Shown here: piece after piece, positions 28,507-36,748 of the stretch
How the letters are laid out: each line of letters opens with the position of its first letter
Numbering within the stretch: the stretch's first letter is position 1
Origin: Erwinia sp050410775
GTDB taxonomy: Bacteria > Pseudomonadota > Gammaproteobacteria > Enterobacterales > Enterobacteriaceae
Assembly: GCF_050410775.1 (NCBI RefSeq)
Contig: NZ_CP191229.1
Length of the DNA: 64,000 bases
Strand: one strand, 5' to 3'
Program-made: the position numbers and the translations under genes
The notes under the pieces: model-generated
The model's input: the letters and a program-made list of their open reading frames with translations, nothing else
Told to the model about the DNA's origin: nothing
The model's database searches: none

Positions 28507-28530
28507 AGGGCACCCAGGGGTGCCCTTTTT
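28507..28530 (+). terminator. metK terminator
   Basis: GGGCACCC, loop, GGGTGCCC-type stem followed by TTTTT, 20 bases after the metK stop. Confidence 0.92.
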
Positions 28531-28594
28531 GCTGTCTGCGGACTGGCGGACTGACGGACGTTCGCTACACTTTTTCTGCCCGGTTCGCTGACTA

Positions 28595-28608
28595 TGTTAC
28601 CGGTTACA
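28595..28608 (+). promoter_or_regulatory. Distal GalR/S-like operator before galP
   Basis: TGTTACCGGTTACA shares the CGGTTACA half of the Gal operator and is nearly palindromic. It lies about 203 bases upstream of the stronger site at 28797. Confidence 0.45.
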
Positions 28609-28796
28609 GTCAGAAACATATTATTTTTCTTATAATTAAGAATTAACAGGACTGACAACCGCTACCGGAATGCGCTATTTTCAGCGCTGTCCGATAGAGG
28701 GCAACCAGGGAATTAAGAGAAACTGTTTAATGCTGTGTCTAACTGGTTATAAAGCGTAAGCGCGTATGATCCACCGGTTTTTCCGACAGATCTGTA

Positions 28797-28831
28797 GTGT
28801 AACCGATTACACCAGTGTGATCTGACGCACA
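28797..28831 (+). promoter_or_regulatory. GalR/S operator and CRP-like site before galP
   Basis: GTGTAACCGATTACAC (28797-28812) fits the GalR/GalS consensus GTGKAANCGNTTNCAC at every defined position. TGTGATCTGACGCACA (28816-28831) follows at once and matches the CRP consensus except for one base in the right half. The pair supports galactose induction and catabolite control of galP. Confidence 0.75.
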
Positions 28832-28898
28832 GTTACGCGCGCGAAGGTTTTCTAACATTTATAACAACAATATGTAGTACTACTTACATGGAGGCTTT

Positions 28899-30296
28899 AT
28901 GCCTGAAAATAAAAAACAGAGCAGAACATCGAACAAGGCGATGACCTTTTTTGTCTGTTTTCTTGCAGCACTTGCGGGTCTGCTGTTCGGTCTGGACATT
29001 GGCGTTATTGCAGGCGCACTGCCGTTTATCGCTGATGAATTCAACGTCACCGCGCATCAGCAGGAGTGGATTGTCAGCTCGATGATGTTTGGCGCCGCCG
29101 TCGGTGCCGTCGGCAGCGGCTGGATGTCTTCACGTCTGGGTCGTAAAAAAAGCCTGATGATCGGCGCTATCCTCTTTGTGATTGGATCGCTCTGGTCAGC
29201 GATGGCACCGAACCCGGAAATGCTGATTGTGGCACGCGTGCTGCTGGGTCTGGCCGTAGGTGTCGCTTCCTACACCGCACCGCTTTATCTCTCTGAGATC
29301 GCCCCGGAGAAAATCCGCGGCAGTATGATTTCACTGTACCAGCTGATGATCACCATCGGTATCCTGGGTGCCTATCTCTCCGATACCGCCTTCAGCTACA
29401 CCGGCGAATGGCGCTGGATGTTAGGGATCATCACCATCCCTGCCCTTCTGCTTCTGGTCGGCGTTTGCTTCCTGCCGAACAGCCCACGCTGGCTGGCAGC
29501 GCGTGGCGATTTCCGCAGCGCTCAGCGCGTGCTGGATCGTCTGCGTGACACCAGCGAGCAGGCGAAGCGTGAGCTGGACGAGATCCGTGAAAGCCTGAAG
29601 ATCAAGCAGTCCGGCTGGAGCCTGTTTAAGGACAACAGCAACTTCCGTCGTGCGGTTTATCTGGGCGTACTTTTGCAGGTAATGCAGCAATTTACCGGCA
29701 TGAACGTCATCATGTATTACGCGCCGAAGATTTTTGAAATCGCAGGTTTTACCAATACCACCGAGCAGATGTGGGGCACCGTTATCGTTGGCCTGATCAA
29801 CGTACTGGCGACCTTTATCGCTATCGGCCTGGTTGACCGCTGGGGCCGTAGGCCTACGCTGATCCTGGGCTTTATGGTGATGGCGGCTGGTATGGGCATC
29901 CTCGGCACCATGCTGCATGTGGGCATCCATTCAGAGAGCGCGCAGTACTTTGCGGTCGCTATGCTGCTGATGTTCATCATCGGTTTTGCCATGAGCGCCG
30001 GCCCGCTGATTTGGGTACTCTGTTCTGAAATTCAGCCGCTGAAAGGCCGCGATTTTGGTATTACCGTCTCCACCGCGACCAACTGGATTGCCAACATGAT
30101 CGTCGGGGCAACCTTCCTGACCATGCTGAACACGCTGGGTAACGCGAACACCTTCTGGGTCTACGCTGGCCTGAACGTGGTCTTTATCCTGCTGACAATC
30201 ATGCTGATCCCGGAAACCAAAAACGTTTCTCTGGAGCACATTGAGCGCAACCTGTTAGGCGGCAAAAAGCTGCGTGACATCGGTCATCGCGACTAA
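28899..30296 (+). CDS. galP: Galactose:proton symporter GalP
   Basis: The 465-residue sugar porter of the major facilitator superfamily has 12 transmembrane helices. Family motifs: SSRLGRKK between TM2 and TM3, RVLLGLAVGVASYTAPLYLSEIAP after TM4, FLPNSPRWL before the central loop, QQFTGMNVIMYYAP in TM7, VDRWGRRP after TM8 and the C-terminal PETKNVSLE. The context (metK upstream, sprT downstream) and the GalR/S-like operator point to GalP. ATGGAGG precedes the ATG. Confidence 0.95.
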   Translation: MPENKKQSRTSNKAMTFFVCFLAALAGLLFGLDIGVIAGALPFIADEFNVTAHQQEWIVSSMMFGAAVGAVGSGWMSSRLGRKKSLMIGAILFVIGSLWSAMAPNPEMLIVARVLLGLAVGVASYTAPLYLSEIAPEKIRGSMISLYQLMITIGILGAYLSDTAFSYTGEWRWMLGIITIPALLLLVGVCFLPNSPRWLAARGDFRSAQRVLDRLRDTSEQAKRELDEIRESLKIKQSGWSLFKDNSNFRRAVYLGVLLQVMQQFTGMNVIMYYAPKIFEIAGFTNTTEQMWGTVIVGLINVLATFIAIGLVDRWGRRPTLILGFMVMAAGMGILGTMLHVGIHSESAQYFAVAMLLMFIIGFAMSAGPLIWVLCSEIQPLKGRDFGITVSTATNWIANMIVGATFLTMLNTLGNANTFWVYAGLNVVFILLTIMLIPETKNVSLEHIERNLLGGKKLRDIGHRD

Positions 30297-30302
30297 GTTA
30301 AT

Positions 30303-30324
30303 CTGGCCGGGGAAACCCGGCCAG
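30303..30324 (+). terminator. Hairpin after galP
   Basis: CTGGCCGGG-GAAA-CCCGGCCAG is a perfect 9-bp stem with a GNRA-type loop, 6 bases after the galP stop. Only CCTCATT follows, so it may act as a partial terminator or stabilise the transcript end. Confidence 0.55.
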
Positions 30325-30365
30325 CCTCATTGCTATCCCTGCTTTCCCATCGTATCCTCTGCGTC

Positions 30366-30890
30366 ATGAAACCCCTCAGACTTCCCATTGCTGTTCAGCA
30401 AGCCGTGATGCGCGCGCTGCGCGAAAAATTACAGCTGGCTAACCAGCGGCTGGAGCGCCACTATCCGGAACCTGCATTGCTGTACCAACAACGCGGCACG
30501 GCGGCGGGCACGGCGTGGCTGCAAAACTGGGAAATCCGCCTGAATCCTGTACTGCTGATGGAGAATCAGGAGGCGTTTATTAATGAGGTTGTGCCCCATG
30601 AGCTTGCTCATCTGCTGGTCTGGAAGCACTTTGGCCGGGTGGCGCCACACGGCAAAGAGTGGAAGTGGATGATGGAGAGCGTGCTGGGCGTTCCGGCGCG
30701 CCGGACCCACCAGTTTGCGATCGCCTCGGTGCGCAGCCGCACTTTCCCCTATCGCTGCCGCTGTCAGCAGCATCAGCTTACCGTGCGCCGCCACAACCGG
30801 ATCCTGCGCGGAGAAAGTGAATACCGTTGCGTCTCCTGCGGGGAGCTTTTACAGCCGGGCGACTACGCCTTATCTGAAAAAGCGGTTTAA
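30366..30890 (+). CDS. sprT: SprT family zinc metalloprotein
   Basis: The 174-residue protein has VVPHELAHLLVWKHFG (HExxH zinc site near residue 75) and a C-terminal zinc-ribbon with two Cys pairs (RCRCQQHQ and YRCVSCGE). It matches SprT, a Spartan-like domain protein of unclear role in bacteria. Starting at 30366 gives the standard MKPLRLPIAVQQAVM N-terminus. Confidence 0.95.
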   Translation: MKPLRLPIAVQQAVMRALREKLQLANQRLERHYPEPALLYQQRGTAAGTAWLQNWEIRLNPVLLMENQEAFINEVVPHELAHLLVWKHFGRVAPHGKEWKWMMESVLGVPARRTHQFAIASVRSRTFPYRCRCQQHQLTVRRHNRILRGESEYRCVSCGELLQPGDYALSEKAV

Positions 30891-30997
30891 TCGCGCCATA
30901 TCAGGGAATTTAGCGCTATTTTAGCCGCGCGCATTTCCGAATACTGACAGCTTCTGTTACTCTCGCCGCCTCGTTTTTATCACCGATATTCTGGATT

Positions 30998-31711
30998 ATG
31001 CTTCGCAAAATTACCGGCTGCCTCAGCCTTTCTCTGCTCGTTCCCGTCTTTTACGCACACGGCCTCAGCCTGGATAACTATCATCAGAACAGCTTCGGCC
31101 AGGCTAAATCCTATGCCGCGCAGATAAATGCGGACGCGCCCGGTACAATTTACTGCGGCTGTACTATTCACTGGAAAGGTAAAAAAGGCGTCCCCGATCT
31201 CGCGTCGTGTGGTTATCAGGTCCGTAAAAACGCGAACCGCGCCAGCCGGATCGAGTGGGAGCATATCGTTCCGGCCTGGAGCTTTGGCCACCAGCGCCAG
31301 TGCTGGCAGAACGGCGGCAGGAAGCAGTGCGCCAAAGATCCCGTCTATCGCCATATGGAAACCGATTTACATAACTTGCAGCCTTCCATCGGCGAAGTGA
31401 ACGGCGACCGTGGCAACTTTATGTACAGCCAGTGGAAGGGCGGCGAAGGCCAGTATGGCCAGTGCGAAATGAAGGTGGACTTTAAAAACAGAATGGCAGA
31501 GCCCCCTGCCCGCGCCAGAGGCGTTATCGCACGAACCTGGTTCTACATGCGGGATCGCTATAAGCTCTCGATGTCGAAGCAGCAAACGCAGCTGATGACG
31601 GTCTGGAACAAACAGTATCCGGTGTCGGTGTGGGAATGTGAACGTGACGCCCGCATCGCCCGCGTGCAGGGAAATCATAACCCCTATGTACAGCAAGCTT
31701 GCCAGCGGTAA
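30998..31711 (+). CDS. endA: Endonuclease I (EndA), periplasmic
   Basis: The 237-residue nuclease has a signal peptide (residues 1-22, ITGCLSLSLLVPVFYAHG) and the family core YCGCTIHWKGKKGVPDL, ASRIEWEHIVPAW, HNLQPSIGEVNGDRGNF. EndA is a periplasmic sequence-independent DNase. It is 107 bases after sprT. Confidence 0.96.
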   Translation: MLRKITGCLSLSLLVPVFYAHGLSLDNYHQNSFGQAKSYAAQINADAPGTIYCGCTIHWKGKKGVPDLASCGYQVRKNANRASRIEWEHIVPAWSFGHQRQCWQNGGRKQCAKDPVYRHMETDLHNLQPSIGEVNGDRGNFMYSQWKGGEGQYGQCEMKVDFKNRMAEPPARARGVIARTWFYMRDRYKLSMSKQQTQLMTVWNKQYPVSVWECERDARIARVQGNHNPYVQQACQR

Positions 31712-31785
31712 AATCGCTGACCTAAACTAGAGCTCATCTTCCGGGCCGTGCCGCTGCGCGGCCTGCAACTTTAAGCAGGATTTCC

Positions 31786-32517
31786 ATGCGTATACCCCGC
31801 ATCTTTCATCCCGAAACCTTAACTCAGGGCAGTGAGATTTCCCTTTGCGACGACGCGGCAAATCACGTCGGGCGCGTGCTGAGAATGGCCCCGGGACAGG
31901 CCCTGGAACTCTTCGATGGCAGTAATCTGACTTTTACCGCCACAATCGTGCAGGCTGATAAAAAAAGCGTCCGCGTTTCGGTGGGCGAAAGCCGCGAAGA
32001 GAGCCGGGAATCCCCGCTTCATCTGCATTTAGGCCAGGTGATGTCGCGCGGCGAGAAGATGGAGTTCACCATCCAGAAAGCCGTCGAACTGGGTGTAAAT
32101 ACGATCACCCCCTTGTTTTCTGAGCGCTGTGGCGTAAAGCTGGACGCAGAAAGGCTGGCGAAAAAGATCCAGCAGTGGCAGAAAATCGTCATTTCCGCCT
32201 GCGAGCAGTGCGGCAGAAACGCCGTGCCCGAAGTGCGGGCGCCGATGACGCTGGAGGCCTGGTGCGCGGAGCCCGAAGCGGGACTGAAGCTGAACCTGCA
32301 CCCCCGCGCCAGCCAGAGCATTAATACGCTGCCGCTGCCCATCAGCCGCGTGCGCCTGCTGATTGGCCCGGAAGGCGGTCTTTCCGCGGATGAAATCGGC
32401 ATGACGGCACGCTATGGCTTTACCGATATTCTTCTTGGCCCGCGCGTGTTACGCACGGAGACCACGGCCCTTACCGCCATGACCGCCCTTCAGGTCCGGT
32501 TTGGCGATTTGGGCTGA
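31786..32517 (+). CDS. rsmE: 16S rRNA (uracil-1498-N3)-methyltransferase RsmE
   Basis: The 243-residue SPOUT methyltransferase has an N-terminal PUA-like domain (RIPRIFHPETL, NHVGRVLRM) and the C-terminal knot with RLLIGPEGGLSADEI and LGPRVLRTETTALTAM, which bind SAM. It methylates U1498 in 16S rRNA. It lies 54 bases before gshB. Confidence 0.96.
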   Translation: MRIPRIFHPETLTQGSEISLCDDAANHVGRVLRMAPGQALELFDGSNLTFTATIVQADKKSVRVSVGESREESRESPLHLHLGQVMSRGEKMEFTIQKAVELGVNTITPLFSERCGVKLDAERLAKKIQQWQKIVISACEQCGRNAVPEVRAPMTLEAWCAEPEAGLKLNLHPRASQSINTLPLPISRVRLLIGPEGGLSADEIGMTARYGFTDILLGPRVLRTETTALTAMTALQVRFGDLG

Positions 32518-32571
32518 ACAAACGGCCTGCGTTCAAGATAGCTAGTAAGAAAGCTCACTGGAGAAATAAAG

Positions 32572-33519
32572 ATGATCAAGCTTGGCATTGTGATGGACCC
32601 GATTACCTCCATCAATATTAAAAAAGACAGCAGTTTCGCCATGCTACTGGAAGCTCAGCGCCGTGGTTATGAAATCCACTACATGGAGATGAAAGATCTC
32701 TATCTGCGCGGCGGTGAAGCGCGTGCTCAGACCCGTACGCTGAGCGTTGAGCAAAACTACGATAAGTGGTTTGAGTTCGGCAGCGAGCAGGATATCGCCC
32801 TGGCGGACCTGAACGTGGTGCTGATGCGTAAAGATCCGCCTTTCGATACCGAATTCATCTACGCGACCTACATTCTGGAACGCGCTGAGGAGAAAGGCAC
32901 GCTGATCGTCAATAAGCCGCAGAGCCTGCGCGACTGTAATGAAAAACTCTATACCGCCTGGTTTGCGGAACTGACGCCAGATACGCTGGTCACACGTAGT
33001 GCCAGCCAGGTACGTGAATTCTGGCAGGAGCATGGCGACATTATCCTCAAGCCGCTTGACGGCATGGGCGGCGCGTCGATTTTCCGCGTTAAGAAGGAAG
33101 ATCCTAACCTTTCGGTTATCATTGAAACGCTGACCGAGCATGGCAACTTCTACTGCATGGCGCAAAACTATCTGCCCGCCATTAAAGAAGGCGACAAGCG
33201 CGTGCTGGTTGTGGATGGCGAGCCGGTGCCTTACTGCCTGGCGCGCATCCCTAAATCGGGTGAAACGCGTGGAAACCTGGCCGCAGGTGGCCGTGGTGAA
33301 GCCCGTCCACTTTCCGACAGCGACTGGGAAATCGCCCGTCGCGTCGGCCCGGCGCTGAAAGCAAAAGGGCTGATTTTTGTCGGTCTGGATATTATTGGCG
33401 ACAAGCTGACCGAAATTAACGTCACCAGCCCAACCTGCATACGTGAGATCGAGACCGCATTCCCAATCTCCATTACTGGTATGCTGATGGACGCCATTGA
33501 GAAACGCCTGGTCCGATAG
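32572..33519 (+). CDS. gshB: Glutathione synthetase GshB
   Basis: The 315-residue ATP-grasp enzyme adds glycine to gamma-glutamylcysteine. Seen are MDPITSINIKKDSSFAML at the N-terminus, LKPLDGMGGASIFRV (ATP-binding), GDKRVLVVDGEPV and LTEINVTSPTCIREIE. A GGAGAAATAAAG ribosome site precedes the ATG. Confidence 0.97.
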   Translation: MIKLGIVMDPITSINIKKDSSFAMLLEAQRRGYEIHYMEMKDLYLRGGEARAQTRTLSVEQNYDKWFEFGSEQDIALADLNVVLMRKDPPFDTEFIYATYILERAEEKGTLIVNKPQSLRDCNEKLYTAWFAELTPDTLVTRSASQVREFWQEHGDIILKPLDGMGGASIFRVKKEDPNLSVIIETLTEHGNFYCMAQNYLPAIKEGDKRVLVVDGEPVPYCLARIPKSGETRGNLAAGGRGEARPLSDSDWEIARRVGPALKAKGLIFVGLDIIGDKLTEINVTSPTCIREIETAFPISITGMLMDAIEKRLVR

Positions 33520-33551
33520 CCTGAACGGGGTCAACGGCCCCGTACTCAACC

Positions 33552-33588
33552 GTTAACACCGCTCACGGCGCTGGCCCTGAGCGGTTAA
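33552..33588 (+). other. Hairpin between gshB and yqgE
   Basis: GTTAAC-AC-CGCTCA pairs with TGAGCG-GTTAAC around a 12-base loop. No U-tract follows, so it may be a processing or attenuation stem between the genes and not a terminator. Confidence 0.4.
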
Positions 33589-33609
33589 CCCGAAGACAGA
33601 ACCTTGATA

Positions 33610-34173
33610 ATGAATTTACAGCATCATTTTTTGATTGCGATGCCCGGGCTTCAGGATCCGCTCTTTAAGCGCTCGGTTGTTTACATCTGTGAGCATAATG
33701 ACGAGGGCGCCATGGGCATTATCGTCAATAAGCCGATGGAAAACCTCACCGTCGACGGCATCCTGCAGAAGCTTAAAATCATGCCCACGCCGCGTGACCC
33801 TGACAGCAAACTCGATAAACCCGTGTTTGCAGGCGGTCCGCTGGCTGAAGATCGTGGATTTATTCTGCATTCGGCCCAGAGCCTGTTTGCTTCCAGCATT
33901 CGCGTCTCTGATAACACGGTGATCACCACCTCCCGCGACGTGCTGGAGACGTTAGGCACGCCCGAACAGCCTGAAAATGTGCTGGTCGCCTTAGGCTACT
34001 GCGCCTGGGAGAAGGGCCAGCTTGAGAACGAACTGCTGGAAAACGCCTGGCTGACCACCTCAGCAAACAGCCTGATCCTTTTTCAGACGCCGATTGCGGA
34101 ACGCTGGCGCGAAGCGGCGAAGAGTATCGGCGTTGATATTCATAAACTGATCAGCGATGCAGGTCACGCCTGA
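33610..34173 (+). CDS. yqgE: YqgE, UPF0301/AlgH family
   Basis: The 187-residue protein begins MNLQHHFLIAMPGLQDPLF and has SVVYICEHNDEGAMGIIVNKP, GGPLAEDRGFILH and VLVALGYCAWEKGQLE, the AlgH/YqgE signature. The molecular role is unknown. The TTG at 33604 in frame is less likely than the ATG. Its stop overlaps the yqgF start by one base. Confidence 0.95.
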   Translation: MNLQHHFLIAMPGLQDPLFKRSVVYICEHNDEGAMGIIVNKPMENLTVDGILQKLKIMPTPRDPDSKLDKPVFAGGPLAEDRGFILHSAQSLFASSIRVSDNTVITTSRDVLETLGTPEQPENVLVALGYCAWEKGQLENELLENAWLTTSANSLILFQTPIAERWREAAKSIGVDIHKLISDAGHA

Positions 34174-34595
34174 TGACGATGATGACGCTGCTGGCCTTCG
34201 ACTTCGGCACCAAAAGCATCGGCGTGGCTATTGGTCAGCAGCTGACCGGCACGGCACGCCCGCTGAACGCCATTAAGGCCCAGGATGGTATACCGGACTG
34301 GAATAAAATTGAGGCGCTGCTGAAAGAGTGGCAGCCCGATCGCGTGGTGGTGGGACTGCCGCTGAATATGGACGGCACGGAGCAGCCGCTGACCGCAAGA
34401 GCCCGCAAGTTTGCCAACCGCCTTCATGGCCGCTTCGGCGTGCAGGTGGATCTGCACGATGAGCGCCTGAGCACCGTTGAAGCGCGCGCCGACCTCTTTG
34501 CGCGCGGTGGCTTTCGCGCCCTGACCAAGGGCAGCGTGGATTCCCTTTCTGCGGTGATTATCCTCGAAAGCTGGTTTGAGAACGCCTGGTCCTGA
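34173..34595 (+). CDS. yqgF: Holliday junction resolvase-like YqgF (RuvX)
   Basis: The 140-residue RNase H-fold nuclease shows LLAFDFGTKSIGVAIG (first catalytic Asp), VVGLPLNMDGTEQPLTARARKFANRL and LHDERLSTVEA. YqgF acts in 16S rRNA 5'-end maturation. The next gene in E. coli is yggR; here the hexuronate island follows instead. Confidence 0.96.
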   Translation: MTMMTLLAFDFGTKSIGVAIGQQLTGTARPLNAIKAQDGIPDWNKIEALLKEWQPDRVVVGLPLNMDGTEQPLTARARKFANRLHGRFGVQVDLHDERLSTVEARADLFARGGFRALTKGSVDSLSAVIILESWFENAWS

Positions 34596-34606
34596 ACGTC
34601 ACATGT

Positions 34607-35167
34607 TTAGGGTACGGACGGGCTTTCTTCATGCGTTTTCACCTCCTTTTCCACCTTGAACGGATCGATTCCACGCAGCTGCAGGCGCCGGAAGCGAATA
34701 ATATTAATGCCGTTCACGACCAGGAAACTGCTTTCAATCAACGTTCCGCCGATGGATCCTAACCAGATGTTATGAATCACCCAGCAGCAGGTGGAGCACC
34801 ACATAACGCAGCGCGTTGTCAGTCCGCTGGTGCGAAACAGCGCCCAGGTACTGACGACCGTCGCGCCAACAGGCAATAACTCCATCAGGTGCTTCGCCTT
34901 AACCAACCCGAAAACCAACGTCAGCGAAATAAATATCACCATCACCCACAGGCTGCGGGTTCGCAGTGAAACCAGCGTACGGACGGAATTGAGCAAGGCG
35001 CTCATCCCGGCAGGCGCGGCACCCATCAGCAGAAAATGCGTGCCAATAATCGCACTGTACAGGGAAAGCTGCTGCTTGAAGCGGCGGTCGCTGCGGTTGA
35101 AGAACATCGTGATGCCGACCAGAAAAGCCAGCACGCCAACCGACTGCGCAAACCAGTAAAACGTCAT
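34607..35167 (-). CDS. ygjV: YgjV family inner membrane protein
   Basis: The 186-residue protein has about five transmembrane helices and matches YgjV: FYWFAQSVGVLAFLVGITMFFN, LLNSVRTLVSLRTRSLWVM, TTRCVMWCSTCCWVIHN and the tail RLQLRGIDPFKVEK. Function is unknown. In E. coli ygjV is next to uxaCA, and that link is kept here, so it came as part of the hexuronate block. It reads convergently with yqgF. Confidence 0.92.
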   Translation of the reverse strand: MTFYWFAQSVGVLAFLVGITMFFNRSDRRFKQQLSLYSAIIGTHFLLMGAAPAGMSALLNSVRTLVSLRTRSLWVMVIFISLTLVFGLVKAKHLMELLPVGATVVSTWALFRTSGLTTRCVMWCSTCCWVIHNIWLGSIGGTLIESSFLVVNGINIIRFRRLQLRGIDPFKVEKEVKTHEESPSVP

Positions 35168-35247
35168 CTCCAGCGATCTCCTCTTTGTCGCCGCAACGCG
35201 ACGCGCCGTCAGTGACGCGCCGCTTGCCCTGCATTAACGCGGGAAGA

Positions 35248-36738
35248 TCACAGTGTGACGCCGCTTTTGAAGATAGCAAGCTCGCGGAAGTCATTCAGCT
35301 CATTACAGGTTTTACGTCCGTCGGCAATCGCCACGATCGCGTCCACGAACGCCTCCAGCAGCCGATCCATACTGACATCGTGGATCAGTTGTCCGGCATC
35401 AAAATCGATCCAGTGCGGTTTTTTCGCGGCCAGTTCGCTGTTGGTGGCCAGTTTCACCGTTGGCACAAAACCGCCGTAAGGCGTGCCGCGTCCGGTACTG
35501 AACAGCACCATGTGGCAACCTGCCCCCGCCAGCGCGCTGGTCGCCACCGCATCGTTGCCCGGCGCGCTCAGCAGATTGAGGCCGGGCGTGGTAAGCCGTT
35601 CGCCATATTTCAGCACATCCATAACCGGGCTTTGTCCGGCCTTTTGCGTACAGCCGAGAGATTTCTCTTCCAGCGTGGTGATGCCGCCCGCTTTGTTACC
35701 CGGCGAGGGATTCTCGTAAATCGGCTGGTTATGTTCGATAAAATACTGCTTGAAGTCGTTGACCATATGAACGGTCTTTTCGAACGTCTGCTCATCGCGG
35801 CAGCGGCTCATCAGAATGCGTTCGGCACCGAACATTTCCGGCACTTCGGTCAGCACCGACGTACCGCCGTTGGCAATCACATAGTCGGAGAAGCGGCCCA
35901 GCAGCGGGTTCGCCGTTATACCGGACAAACCATCAGAACCACCACATTCCAGACCAAACTTCAGTTCGCTGAGCCAGCCGCGTTCGCGTTTGTCCTCGCG
36001 CATTGCGGCATAAAGTTCGCGCAGGCGCTCCAGTCCCGCCTCCACCTCATCATCGTGTTTTTGCATCGTCATAAACCGCACGCGCTCGTCATCCACCTCG
36101 CCCAGCGTATCGCGGAACACATCAACCTGATTGTTTTCGCACCCGAGGCCTATCACCAGCACCGCGCCCGCGTTGGGGTGACGCACCATATTTTGCAGCA
36201 TGGTCCGGGTATTAATATGATCGTCTCCCAGTTGGGAGCAGCCAAACGGATGGGTGAAAAGATGCACGCCGTCAATCCCTTCCGCGTCATTGGTCTCTTT
36301 CAGAAAACGCGTCTGGATCTGGCGGGCGATACCGTTAACGCAGCCTACCGTGGGGATCAGCCACAGCTCGTTGCGTATGCCGACATCGCCATTTTTACGA
36401 CGGAAGATCTGCACTTCACGATCCGCCATCTGCGCCGGCAACGTCATAAATTCCGGCTGATACTGATAGGTATCCAGATCGCTTAAATTGGTTTTACCAT
36501 TTTGTGAGTGAATATGCTCGCCGGGGGCGATATCCCGCTGCGCGTGACCAATTGGCAGACCGTATTTCACAATGTTTTCGCCAGCGGTAATCGCGCTCAG
36601 GGCAAACTTATGACCACGATCCACCGGCTGCGCCAGCGCCACAACATGATTGCCCACGATCACCTGCTCGCCCGCTTCAAGGTCGCGCAGTGCTACGCCG
36701 ACGTTATCGGCGGAATGAATCTGGATAATACTTTGCAT
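35248..36738 (-). CDS. uxaA: Altronate dehydratase UxaA
   Basis: The 496-residue enzyme dehydrates D-altronate to 2-keto-3-deoxygluconate. It has the N-terminal SAF-type domain (IQIHSADNVGVALRDL, GHKFALSAI, GLPIGHA) and the catalytic domain with GCSQLGDDH, GLGCENNQVDVF, KFGLECGGSDGLSGITANP and ATSALAGAGCHMVLFSTGRGTP. It lies 10 bases after uxaB and is the last enzyme of the galacturonate branch here. Confidence 0.96.
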   Translation of the reverse strand: MQSIIQIHSADNVGVALRDLEAGEQVIVGNHVVALAQPVDRGHKFALSAITAGENIVKYGLPIGHAQRDIAPGEHIHSQNGKTNLSDLDTYQYQPEFMTLPAQMADREVQIFRRKNGDVGIRNELWLIPTVGCVNGIARQIQTRFLKETNDAEGIDGVHLFTHPFGCSQLGDDHINTRTMLQNMVRHPNAGAVLVIGLGCENNQVDVFRDTLGEVDDERVRFMTMQKHDDEVEAGLERLRELYAAMREDKRERGWLSELKFGLECGGSDGLSGITANPLLGRFSDYVIANGGTSVLTEVPEMFGAERILMSRCRDEQTFEKTVHMVNDFKQYFIEHNQPIYENPSPGNKAGGITTLEEKSLGCTQKAGQSPVMDVLKYGERLTTPGLNLLSAPGNDAVATSALAGAGCHMVLFSTGRGTPYGGFVPTVKLATNSELAAKKPHWIDFDAGQLIHDVSMDRLLEAFVDAIVAIADGRKTCNELNDFRELAIFKSGVTL

Positions 36739-36748
36739 AGTTACTCTC

